A DNA stretch of 63,590 bases from an uncultured Mucilaginibacter sp. (GTDB taxonomy: Bacteria; Bacteroidota; Bacteroidia; Sphingobacteriales; Sphingobacteriaceae). Within the stretch, counting starts at the first letter, position 1. Each line of letters begins with the position of its first letter. Shown here piece by piece: positions 55,309 to 63,035 of this stretch. A program made the position numbers and the translations under genes. The stretch lies in NCBI GenBank assembly GCA_903863845.1, contig CAIPDP010000115.1, positions 1-63,590 on the forward strand. The letters run 5' to 3'. Below the pieces are notes generated by a model. The model was not told the origin of the DNA. It saw nothing but the letters and a program-made list of their open reading frames with translations, and did no database searches.

Positions 55309-56124
55309 ATGGCTTACAATCTGTTAAAAGGTAAAAAAGGTATCATTTTTGGTGCGCTTAATGAGGCTTCTATTGCCTGGAAAGTTGCGCAGCGTGCACA
55401 TGAAGAAGGAGCAGAGATCGTGCTGACCAACTCGCCATTGGCACTGCGCATGGGCGAACTCAATAAACTGGCCGAAGAATGCAATGCCCCGGTTATCGGA
55501 GCCGACGTAACCAGCAACGAGGATATCGAAAACCTTTTTGCCAAATCGAAAGAGCATTTTGGTGGGGGCGTAGATTTTGTTCTGCACTCTATCGGTATGA
55601 GCATCAACGTTCGTAAAGGTCTGCCTTACTACGAAAACAATTACGAATTCACCCACAAGGGTTTTGATATCTCGGCTTTAAGCCTGCATCGCGTATTACA
55701 GATCGCCTTGAAACAGGATGCTATCAATGAATGGGGCTCCGTTGTAGCTTTATCTTATATAGCAGCTCAGCGCGTATTCCCTGATTACAATGATATGGCC
55801 GATAACAAAGCAGTACTGGAAAGCATTGCCCGCAATTTTGGCTACTACTACGGCACCAAAAAGAAAGTGCGTATCAATACAGTATCCCAATCACCAACTC
55901 GTACCACTGCAGGTTCAGGAGTAAAAGGATTCGACGGTTTTATCAACTATGCCGAAAAAATGAGTCCGTTGGGCAATGCCAATGCCGACCAATGTGCAGA
56001 TTACGTTGTAACACTGTTCTCTGATCTCACTAAAATGGTGACCATGCAAAACCTGTTCCATGATGGTGGCTTCTCATTTACCGGTGTAACCCAGGCGGTG
56101 ATAGAACAAATGGCATCTGAATAA
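55309..56124 (+). CDS. fabI: Enoyl-ACP reductase
   Basis: This NADH-dependent enzyme completes each cycle of fatty acid elongation. The 271-residue protein has the SDR-like Rossmann start (IIFGALNEASIAWKVAQ), the catalytic YNDMADNK (Y-x6-K spacing of FabI) and LPYYENNYEFTHKGFDIS. It is alone, followed by a strong terminator. The GALNEASIAW form replaces the more common GVANxxSIAW. Confidence 0.92.
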   Translation: MAYNLLKGKKGIIFGALNEASIAWKVAQRAHEEGAEIVLTNSPLALRMGELNKLAEECNAPVIGADVTSNEDIENLFAKSKEHFGGGVDFVLHSIGMSINVRKGLPYYENNYEFTHKGFDISALSLHRVLQIALKQDAINEWGSVVALSYIAAQRVFPDYNDMADNKAVLESIARNFGYYYGTKKKVRINTVSQSPTRTTAGSGVKGFDGFINYAEKMSPLGNANADQCADYVVTLFSDLTKMVTMQNLFHDGGFSFTGVTQAVIEQMASE

Positions 56125-56152
56125 TATCAACTTCATCATTCGATATTCAGCA

Positions 56153-56185
56153 AAAAAGGCGATCCGGAATCCGGGTCGCCTTTTT
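56153..56185. terminator. Bidirectional terminator after fabI
   Basis: The arms 56153-56167 (AAAAAGGCGATCCGG) and 56171-56185 pair with one G-T pair around AAT. It lies between the convergent fabI and the small lipoprotein gene. Confidence 0.75.
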
Positions 56186-56202
56186 AATTGCTGGCAAATA
56201 TT

Positions 56203-56598
56203 TTAGTTAGTCGCTACCAGGGTAATTTTTACGTTAATATTCTGCGTAGGCTGCACAGGTGTGGTGCCATCCGCCGATTGTGCGTAGATCGTTACGTTGC
56301 CTGCGTTGTAAGTATAGCTGTATGAAATACCATTGTATACTTCAGGAATCTGCTCATAAACGCCATTGGAGTAAGAAATGGCCACGATAACACCGCCATA
56401 CTGCGCAAAGCCAGAACCGATAGCAGGCACAGTGATTGGCGCCTGGTACGATTTCCCATCGGTGTACAAGGTCCAGTCGCTTGGAGCAAGGGTAGCAGAT
56501 ACAGTAACATTAGGGTTGGGTGTAATGTACTGTTTGGTACATGACGAAATGGAGAATAGCACAAAAGTGCAACAAACGATAGTGAGGATTTTTTTCAT
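56203..56598 (-). CDS. Small beta-rich lipoprotein
   Basis: The 131-residue protein has a lipoprotein signal ending SISSC (cysteine near residue 20), followed by a beta-rich domain (NVTVSATLAPSDWTLYTDGKSYQAPITVPAIGSG...NGVYEQIPEVYNGISYSYTYNAGNVTIYAQSADG). Function unknown. It is probably anchored to a membrane facing the periplasm or cell surface. Confidence 0.72.
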   Translation of the reverse strand: MKKILTIVCCTFVLFSISSCTKQYITPNPNVTVSATLAPSDWTLYTDGKSYQAPITVPAIGSGFAQYGGVIVAISYSNGVYEQIPEVYNGISYSYTYNAGNVTIYAQSADGTTPVQPTQNINVKITLVATN

Positions 56599-56940
56599 AG
56601 TAGTTATTTATTTAAAATGGGTTGATGCTTAAACACAAGCGTCATTAAATGTTTCTTGAATCGCTTTTTAGGATAACATTTCCATATACTATAAGAACAA
56701 AGAAAATCAAAAAGGTTTAACCGAAAACGCAATACTTGTTATTTTTACTATTAAACGACACCCTGTAACACTTAGTATGATATTACAGGTCGAAATGTAT
56801 TGGTATCCTGAATTTTACTTTCAAAGGATAGATTGCTGAATTGGTTTTGCGAACAGAAAAGCCAATAATAAAAGGCTCGGCAAATGAAAGTCTTTACCGG
56901 GCGGCAAACCAGAGGAAAAGGGGAAGCTAATAAAACTGAT
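56599..56940. other. 342-bp gene-free region
   Basis: No gene, tRNA or clear terminator was seen between the small lipoprotein gene and the TlpA-like gene. Confidence 0.6.
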
Positions 56941-57684
56941 CTACTTAGATTCGTTGATCGTCTTTTTGATCCAATAAGCTAAATTATCGGCATAACCAGT
57001 TGAGTGAAATCGAACTTTCCCATTTTTGTCCAATACTACGTTTGTGGGGAAAAGATCAATGCGATATAAATCAACATAGGGTTTACTATTATCAACAATG
57101 TGGTAATTGAAAGGGCTGTATCTGATGAATTTCTTAATGTCATAACTGTCATCCAATCCGAAGGCTATAAAAACTACGTCAGGGTCATCCGCATAGGACA
57201 GAGCCAACTTATTGAGCTCGGGTATCTCAAGCCTGCAGGGCGGACATCCGATAAACCAGAAATTGAGGACCACAATTTTTCCGTGCAATTTCTTTAGTTT
57301 AAACCCATTTCCGTTGATGTCGTCAGCACTGAAAGATGATATATCCTCGCCATTTTTAAAAAATGTGCTTTCAGCCGGTTTAGGCATTTGGCTGTACCTC
57401 AGCTCTTTTTGTTTTTCAGTAAACGGATACAGGGTATACTCCACGTGATTGCTATCGCCCAACATCCGATATTTCATCGAATACTCATGCGAAGCAACAA
57501 TAGGTGACCATTCCTGGTATGGTATCACTCGTCCGGTACTGTCCTTTACTAATGAATTACTATCCAGATTAATCTTTCTATTTAACGTTACACTCTTCCG
57601 GCTGATCAGGCGCAACGTTTGTGCATTAGCATCATTAGCGATGTTTGTTCCAATTACCAGGATTATAAAGACGATTCTTTTCAT
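56941..57684 (-). CDS. Exported TlpA-like thioredoxin
   Basis: The 247-residue protein has a signal peptide (about 1-21, ending DANAQ) and a C-terminal thioredoxin-fold domain: 'HGKIVVLNFWFIGCPPCRLEIPELNKLALSYADDPDVVFIAFGLDDSYD' carries the active-site CPPC, and a later LFPTNVVLDKNGKVRF contains the cis-Pro region. It is probably a periplasmic thiol-disulphide reductant. About 150 bp upstream lies a third copy of the sequence element found before the two paralogous lipoproteins. Confidence 0.8.
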   Translation of the reverse strand: MKRIVFIILVIGTNIANDANAQTLRLISRKSVTLNRKINLDSNSLVKDSTGRVIPYQEWSPIVASHEYSMKYRMLGDSNHVEYTLYPFTEKQKELRYSQMPKPAESTFFKNGEDISSFSADDINGNGFKLKKLHGKIVVLNFWFIGCPPCRLEIPELNKLALSYADDPDVVFIAFGLDDSYDIKKFIRYSPFNYHIVDNSKPYVDLYRIDLFPTNVVLDKNGKVRFHSTGYADNLAYWIKKTINESK

Positions 57685-58017
57685 TGCTATTTTATCCGGG
57701 TAAAGTGTAATGGAGTATTCATTTAAACAGTTTGTTAGGTATTCAATTTTTTCTAAGTAGCCCCAACTAAATAAAAATGATAAGGTTTAAGCTGATCTAT
57801 TTTTATAACGCCATGCGCGTTTTTAGCCAATGCTCAACTATACAAACCTGCGGCTATTTGGAGAAAATGTAAACCCCTAAATGTGGTAGGTGGTGGTAAA
57901 TCAGCAGCTAACACAAATAATCAAAGATTATTATACAATGAATAAAAGCATTTTTAATTTTTCACTTTCGCAGCGAACTCAATATGAAAATTAGTGAATA
58001 ACCACTTTTACCTGCTG
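57685..58017. other. 333-bp region with the third copy of the shared upstream element
   Basis: 57847-57898 repeats the element seen at 60174-60226 and 62867-62918 (GCGGCTA...GAAAATGTAAAC...CCTAAATGTGGTAGGT). No gene is seen. Confidence 0.65.
57847..57898 (-). repeat. Shared upstream element, copy A (before the TlpA-like gene)
   Basis: The run CTGCGGCTATTTGGAGAAAA then TGTAAACCCCTAAATGTGGT closely matches copies B and C upstream of the two lipoproteins. It lies about 165 bp before the TlpA-like start codon. Confidence 0.65.
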
Positions 58018-58551
58018 TCATTTCTGTGAAAAAACATGCAAAGGCCTTAGTAAAATGCAATCCAATTGACTTAAAGTCCTACCATTGTTGTCTTTAAAAT
58101 CCAGGAATCCAAGCAGCGAGGTTGCAGTTCCGTCGGGGGCGGGGGACTTGCAGGCCGATTCCATTTCATAAATCAAAGGCAGTATATAAACTTTGCTCTC
58201 CGAGGCCTTACCATTTATTTGAGCTGGAATCCAAAGTCCACTTGTCTCGCTAATTATTTGCACCAAAACTTCCCTGAAAACCTGAGGTGTATCATGATTC
58301 TCGAAAATAACAAGGTCTTTGATATTGCCTGCTGTATCAATACGAAACTCCGCAAATGTTGCTGATATGAGGCAAATATCAAGTTGATGCTTTTTTACTT
58401 CAGCGCTGAATTTATTCTCCAGAAATTTTTGCAAGCCAATGTTGCCATCATATTTGAAATATGCTTCTTTTAAATTCGTTTGCGCATGTAACACCTTGCC
58501 ATATGAAATTATCAATATGACGGCTAAGATTCTAATTATATTTCGATTCAT
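58018..58551 (-). CDS. Secreted TonB-C-like protein (partner of the 529-residue lipoprotein)
   Basis: Starting at the ATG at 58551 (MNRNIIRILAVILIISYGKVLHAQ), the protein has a signal peptide of about 24 residues. The longer frame (10 extra residues) overlaps the upstream stop and is less likely. The core 'ISATFAEFRIDTAGNIKDLVIFENHDTPQVFREVLVQIISETSGLWIPAQING' resembles the C-terminal domain of TonB-like proteins, without the usual Pro-rich linker. It lies 4 bp after the stop of the large lipoprotein gene, so the two are co-transcribed. Function is unknown. Confidence 0.68.
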   Translation of the reverse strand: MNRNIIRILAVILIISYGKVLHAQTNLKEAYFKYDGNIGLQKFLENKFSAEVKKHQLDICLISATFAEFRIDTAGNIKDLVIFENHDTPQVFREVLVQIISETSGLWIPAQINGKASESKVYILPLIYEMESACKSPAPDGTATSLLGFLDFKDNNGRTLSQLDCILLRPLHVFSQK

Positions 58552-58555
58552 TTTA

Positions 58556-60145
58556 TTAATTACAGTTGGTGCCAGCAACACCTGATTTGTAGGTGGAATT
58601 TGTTAAAAATACTTCATTGGCGGTAAGACCATAGGATGCAATAATATTATTGTAGACTGTTGAATCAATAGTTCCATAACCTGATAACGCCAAGCATAAA
58701 GCATCATGGGTTGTCAAACCTGGGAAAACTTTTTGTAAAGTGGCTATTTCGATAGTTATGTAGTTTTGAATCATATACATATGTTGGGATAACCTTCCCT
58801 TTATCGAAGGATTTTCATCCAAGTACGCATGAAATATTTCATGCAAAGTAGTTTCCAAAAGATACTCTTGAGACGAATTTGTTATCACGGGATTATTAAA
58901 TGTTACTGTAAAATTATTAGCTTGGTTACCATCTGTACTTGCTGCATCTTGGCTTTTGACCCCGGTTAAAATTCCCTGATTAAAAGTTATATTAATTGCA
59001 TCGCTTGTACCAAAAGTATTCCTAAACATATTTGTTACATCTGTTTGTATGGTTTGATCATTTGTAAGTCGGTCAATTAAACTTTTCAAACAAGGTTTTG
59101 TAACACTATCGGTAATTTTCTTAACGCTCGATTGAACAATAGTTTGTTTTGGTATAGGTGTAGGATTGTTCGTCGGGCAAGGCTGTGGTGTCGGAGTTGG
59201 AGTACTGCTGCCAGTACTACTACCAGACGATGCTATATCAATAACCAAATGTCCGTTTTTTACTGAGGAAGTTATAGCACCCGAACCGGTTGTGCAGGGC
59301 GGCGGCGCTGGAGTTGTACCTGTACTGCCGAGCACACTACCATCAGTGTTTGTAACATCGCATGTTATAACCGTCCAGGATATACCTGTAGGGTCTTCCG
59401 TACCATTTGAATTTATCCATACCAATTCGTAGTCATCCTCTACACAATTACTAACCTGCGCAACATCCACTTTAAGTTTACCTTTATAGTTCTGCGAAGC
59501 TGGTGATGGAGGAGAAGCAGGCGCTGAACCTATGGTCATTGACTGCTTAATACTTCCATTTTGCCAAACGTAGCCGTTGATAAACTGCCGGCCAAGCGTA
59601 AAATACATTACCTCGCCATTGAAACCGCCAGGTATACTCTGGTAATGCAACTGGTTAATAACTGATTGATAACCCGGAGCGTTCAGGCTCTCTACCGTCT
59701 TCATGAAAAAATTAAGGACAATGGTATCCTTGTGCAAAACAAATACCGCGCAAGTTTTGCTGGTATATTTATTATGTCCGTTTTGCAGACTGTCGCGCGA
59801 CGCGATCAGCGTCGTATCATCCGGCATCGGAAATTCGATGATCTTGCTGCTGTCAGGAAACTCCTGTAAGGTATAGCTCGACCAATCCACATTCAGGGTG
59901 CCAACTATATTAGCAATGGTCTGGCTGCTGATATCATTAACCTTTAATGGACTGCTTGTACCTTGTTGATAGGCCTGCTGCAAACGCGTAATGTCGATTC
60001 CATGTCCGTTTAAAGCTTTGATGACAACGGATTTATTTGACTGTATATTTTCTTTCCGGCAGCTATTGATACAAAAGATCAACAATACTCCTGCAAGCAA
60101 AAACAGCAAATAAAATTGATAGGGTTTAGGATGATCTGTTTTCAT
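58556..60145 (-). CDS. Lipoprotein with variable C-terminal metalloprotease-like domain
   Basis: The 529-residue protein starts with a lipoprotein signal (lipobox INSC, cysteine near 29). Residues 1 to about 235 are almost identical to the N-terminus of the neighbouring 643-residue protein; residues about 235-325 are diverged; after that the two are unrelated. The unique C-terminal part contains LLETTLHEIFHAYLDE, with an HExxH zinc motif (435-439) in a helical region, suggesting a metalloprotease. Ser/Thr/Pro-rich linkers (SSGSSTGSSTPTPTPQPC) separate the parts. It is followed by a secreted TonB-C-like protein. Confidence 0.7.
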   Translation of the reverse strand: MKTDHPKPYQFYLLFLLAGVLLIFCINSCRKENIQSNKSVVIKALNGHGIDITRLQQAYQQGTSSPLKVNDISSQTIANIVGTLNVDWSSYTLQEFPDSSKIIEFPMPDDTTLIASRDSLQNGHNKYTSKTCAVFVLHKDTIVLNFFMKTVESLNAPGYQSVINQLHYQSIPGGFNGEVMYFTLGRQFINGYVWQNGSIKQSMTIGSAPASPPSPASQNYKGKLKVDVAQVSNCVEDDYELVWINSNGTEDPTGISWTVITCDVTNTDGSVLGSTGTTPAPPPCTTGSGAITSSVKNGHLVIDIASSGSSTGSSTPTPTPQPCPTNNPTPIPKQTIVQSSVKKITDSVTKPCLKSLIDRLTNDQTIQTDVTNMFRNTFGTSDAINITFNQGILTGVKSQDAASTDGNQANNFTVTFNNPVITNSSQEYLLETTLHEIFHAYLDENPSIKGRLSQHMYMIQNYITIEIATLQKVFPGLTTHDALCLALSGYGTIDSTVYNNIIASYGLTANEVFLTNSTYKSGVAGTNCN

Positions 60146-60173
60146 ATAGAGGCGTTTTGTTCATTGCCCTAAA

Positions 60174-60226
60174 GCTGCGGCTAATGGCAGAAAATGTAAA
60201 CTCCTAAATCTTGTAGGTATTGGTTA
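60174..60226 (-). repeat. Shared upstream element, copy B (before the 529-residue lipoprotein)
   Basis: GCTGCGGCTAATGGCAGAAA then ATGTAAACTCCTAAATCTTG matches copies A and C, 29 bp upstream of the start codon at 60145. It is directly followed by ATCGGGTATCGGGTATGAGG-type repeat words. Confidence 0.7.
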
Positions 60227-60279
60227 TCGGGTATCGGGTATGAGGTATTAGGTACCAAGTATCAGTGGCTTGAAAACAA

Positions 60280-60315
60280 AAAACCCGCTGTTGCCGGTTG
60301 GCAAGAGCGGGTTTT
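60280..60315 (-). terminator. Terminator of the 643-residue lipoprotein operon
   Basis: AAAACCCGCT (60280-60289) pairs with AGCGGGTTTT (60306-60315) around TTGCCGGTTGGCAA-like sequence. Almost the same hairpin occurs at 62979-63014 after clpC. Confidence 0.7.
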
Positions 60316-60336
60316 GAATTTCTGTTAATTACGGAA

Positions 60337-60888
60337 TTACAAAATATCATTCGTCAACAAACATTCAAAATAGGTTGCAAATTCATCGCAATTTCTAAAT
60401 GAATAAACATCAGGAACCCGCTCATCAATAAATTGAATCGGGAACTCAACATAGTCGGGGTAATACTTTTTTATGATTGGCACAATATGCTGATCAATCA
60501 TTTCTTGCTGGTATTGGCTAACCGGTTTATTGAAAGTATTGATTGGTCCTCCATGAAATGTTGTAAAATAAATAAAATAGTATTTCACTAAGACACCAAT
60601 ATTGACAACACAAAAAGGAAATTGTTGATTTTCTTGTTCAAGGGGAAGTCTTAACAGTGATTTTCGACAAAGGTCAGGAATACCGCGTAAAGAGAAGTCC
60701 CGGCTGCTTATACAATTCAAGTCTTTATGTATCTCAGCAATCATTTCAGTAAAAGCATGATTCTCCTCCCTGGCGCGAAATATTAATTCCCACAAATTTT
60801 CTATCTTTTGTGTATAAGAATATTCTATATCACCAGGATCTATATTCACTGGATAAAGGCAATATATCAAGCTTAAATACTCCTTCAT
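60337..60888 (-). CDS. Cytoplasmic unknown protein (partner of the 643-residue lipoprotein)
   Basis: The ~183-residue protein starts at the ATG at 60888 with AAAGGGAG just upstream; a longer frame begins with TTG six residues earlier. It has no signal peptide or membrane segment, and residues such as 'SLIYCLYPVNIDPGDIEYSYTQKIENLWELIFRAREENHAFTEMIAEIHKDLN' suggest a helical soluble fold. No family is recognised. It begins 8 bp after the 643-residue gene's stop, so the two form an operon. A role as a partner or immunity-like protein for that gene is speculative. Confidence 0.6.
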   Translation of the reverse strand: MKEYLSLIYCLYPVNIDPGDIEYSYTQKIENLWELIFRAREENHAFTEMIAEIHKDLNCISSRDFSLRGIPDLCRKSLLRLPLEQENQQFPFCVVNIGVLVKYYFIYFTTFHGGPINTFNKPVSQYQQEMIDQHIVPIIKKYYPDYVEFPIQFIDERVPDVYSFRNCDEFATYFECLLTNDIL

Positions 60889-60896
60889 TGCTCCCT

Positions 60897-62828
60897 TTAA
60901 CAACCTTCACCGGAAATACCGGGTACATATACCGCAGGGCTTGCTTTCGAGGGGCTTATTGAATTACTGCCCGTGGCACCCAATGAAGGGACCATGCCGG
61001 GATTATTATTTTCGAACTTCAAAAACAATCCGTGTAAAGCTAAACTATTTAAATAAATCAAAAGATTATTAAGGAATATTTTAGCATACTTAGTATTTGC
61101 GCCAACCGTAAAAAAGTCTTGGCCATGCTGGATATTAGTTTGTTCACTAGCATAATGATATGCTTGATAAATAAATTCCCTAATAGTAGCTGGCGAAAAA
61201 AGGACTTCATTTGGACTACCATTTGGGTCTTCTATTTCTTTTGGTACATTAATATAAAGATTAAAAACTATTACGTTGATTTGCGTTTTATAGAGTGGGA
61301 AATGAGGCAAATCCATGATACCAAATTTACAACCACTTAAATTAACATCCCAGGAATTGTTAGCTGAAGGAGTCAACACAATACTACTTTTGCACAAAGG
61401 CATAAATCCCTCTCCCGAAGGTGCCTGGGAATTGATACCTGGTGAAGGATACCCAACTGTATTTGACGGCGAGTTACCTAAATAAGCATTAGCGCCGCCA
61501 AAGCCTATCGTTACGTTCCCACCGGAATTGCTGGAAGAAGTCACGGAACTCGAATTACCATTATCACCTGAGCTACCATCACCGATAGAATATTCATTTC
61601 CAACCTGGAAGGGCCCTGAACTTTCGTCAGGACTGAAATAACCCGCAACAACGTTGCCGTGTGAATCATATATCTGGGTTACCTGTCCGCTATACTGTGC
61701 TCCGTTCACTGTCACAACCGTGTTGAACGGATCTCCAAAAGTCAAGCCTGCGCCTTCTACGTAGCTCAATAGTGCATCGAAATTAGCGTCAGAAACAACC
61801 GCATTTGAATTGTTATAACCGAAAATACCGGGTCTCGAAGTAGCCCCATTGCAAGGCGATGAGGAAGATCCGCTTCCACTAGCTGTGGAATTGACGGAAA
61901 GCCTTCCGTTAACTACCGATGAAACAGTCGCTCCGGAGCCTGTACCGCAAGGTGATCCCGCCGGTGTGGTTCCCATACCGCCGTTTACACCGCCTGAATA
62001 CATACTATAATCCGTGAGCTCGCATGTCGTTACAGTGAATATATTACCAGTAGGTTCCACAGTGATTGTTGTAACGCCATTGGCTATTACCGTAGTGATT
62101 AACACAACTTCATAAATTTCAGTAGAACAATTGACCACCTGCGCAACATCCACTTTAAGTTTCCCTTTATAGTTCTGCGAAGCTGGTGATGGTGGAGTGG
62201 AAGGCGCTGAAGCTATGGCCATTGACTGCTTAATGCTTCCGTTTTGCCAAACGTAGCCGTTGATAAATTGCCGGCCAAGCGTAAAATACAGTACCTCTCC
62301 ATTAAAACCGCCAGGAATATTCAGGTAGTGCAACTGGTTAATAACCGATTGATACCCCGGAGCGTTCAGGCTTTCTACCGTCTTCTTGAAAAAATTGAGG
62401 ATAATGGTATCCTTGTGCAAAACAAATACCGCGCAGGTTTTGCTGGCGTATTTATTATGTCCGTTTTGCAGACTGTCGCGCGGCGCAATCAGCGTTGTAT
62501 CATCCGGCATCGGAAATTCAATGATCTTGCTGCTATCGGGGAATTCCTGCAAGGTATAACTCGACCAATCTACATTCAGGGTGCCAACAATATTAGCCAT
62601 GGCCTGGCTGCTGATATCATTAACTTTTAAAGGACCGCTTGTGCCTTGCTGGTAGGCCTGCCGTAAACGATTGATGTCAATCCCATGGCCATTTAAAGCT
62701 TTGGTGACAACAGGATTATTTGACTGTATATTTTCTTTCCGGCAGCTATTGATACCAAAGACCAACAATACTCCGGCAAGCAAAAACAGCAAATAAAATT
62801 GATAGGGTTTAGGATGATCTGTTTTCAT
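60897..62828 (-). CDS. Lipoprotein with variable C-terminus (paralogue of the 529-residue protein)
   Basis: The 643-residue protein begins with the same lipoprotein signal (lipobox INSC) and the same first ~235 residues as its paralogue ('HGIDINRLRQAYQQGTS...ISSQAMANIVGTLNVDWSSYTLQEFPDSSKIIEFPMPDD...'). It then diverges and ends in an unrelated 300-residue domain with Ser/Gly-rich repeats and a globular segment (FSPATIREFIYQAYHYASEQTNIQHGQDFF). No HExxH motif occurs. The protein ends in cysteine (GEGC). It is followed by its own small gene. Nothing in the C-terminal part matches a family I know. Confidence 0.7.
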   Translation of the reverse strand: MKTDHPKPYQFYLLFLLAGVLLVFGINSCRKENIQSNNPVVTKALNGHGIDINRLRQAYQQGTSGPLKVNDISSQAMANIVGTLNVDWSSYTLQEFPDSSKIIEFPMPDDTTLIAPRDSLQNGHNKYASKTCAVFVLHKDTIILNFFKKTVESLNAPGYQSVINQLHYLNIPGGFNGEVLYFTLGRQFINGYVWQNGSIKQSMAIASAPSTPPSPASQNYKGKLKVDVAQVVNCSTEIYEVVLITTVIANGVTTITVEPTGNIFTVTTCELTDYSMYSGGVNGGMGTTPAGSPCGTGSGATVSSVVNGRLSVNSTASGSGSSSSPCNGATSRPGIFGYNNSNAVVSDANFDALLSYVEGAGLTFGDPFNTVVTVNGAQYSGQVTQIYDSHGNVVAGYFSPDESSGPFQVGNEYSIGDGSSGDNGNSSSVTSSSNSGGNVTIGFGGANAYLGNSPSNTVGYPSPGINSQAPSGEGFMPLCKSSIVLTPSANNSWDVNLSGCKFGIMDLPHFPLYKTQINVIVFNLYINVPKEIEDPNGSPNEVLFSPATIREFIYQAYHYASEQTNIQHGQDFFTVGANTKYAKIFLNNLLIYLNSLALHGLFLKFENNNPGMVPSLGATGSNSISPSKASPAVYVPGISGEGC

Positions 62829-62866
62829 ATAGAGACGTTTACCATTTCGTTGTTCATTATCCTGAA

Positions 62867-62918
62867 GCTGCGGCTAATGACAGAAAATGTAAACTGCTAA
62901 ATGTGGTAGGTAGTGGTT
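62867..62918 (-). repeat. Shared upstream element, copy C (before the 643-residue lipoprotein)
   Basis: GCTGCGGCTAATGACAGAAA then ATGTAAACTGCTAAATGTGG matches copies A and B, 39 bp upstream of the start codon at 62828. Confidence 0.7.
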
Positions 62919-62978
62919 AACGGTATCGGGTATTAGGTACCAGGTATTTGTTATTAGGTATGAATGGTCTGAAAACAA

Positions 62979-63014
62979 AAAACCCGCTTTTGCCGGTTGG
63001 CATAAGCGGGTTTT
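62979..63014 (-). terminator. Terminator of the clpC-type gene
   Basis: AAAACCCGCTT (62979-62989) pairs with AAGCGGGTTTT (63004-63014); the loop TTTGCCGGTTGGCAT-like is nearly that of the 60280-60315 terminator. Confidence 0.7.
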
Positions 63015-63035
63015 GAATATTTGTATGTGGCGCTA

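Noticed and set aside
56941..62828. Identification of the lipoprotein cassettes as a known CDI, Rhs or T6SS effector locus
   Set aside because: No filamentous haemagglutinin, RHS repeats, VgrG/PAAR or VENN-type motif is present; the system remains unassigned.
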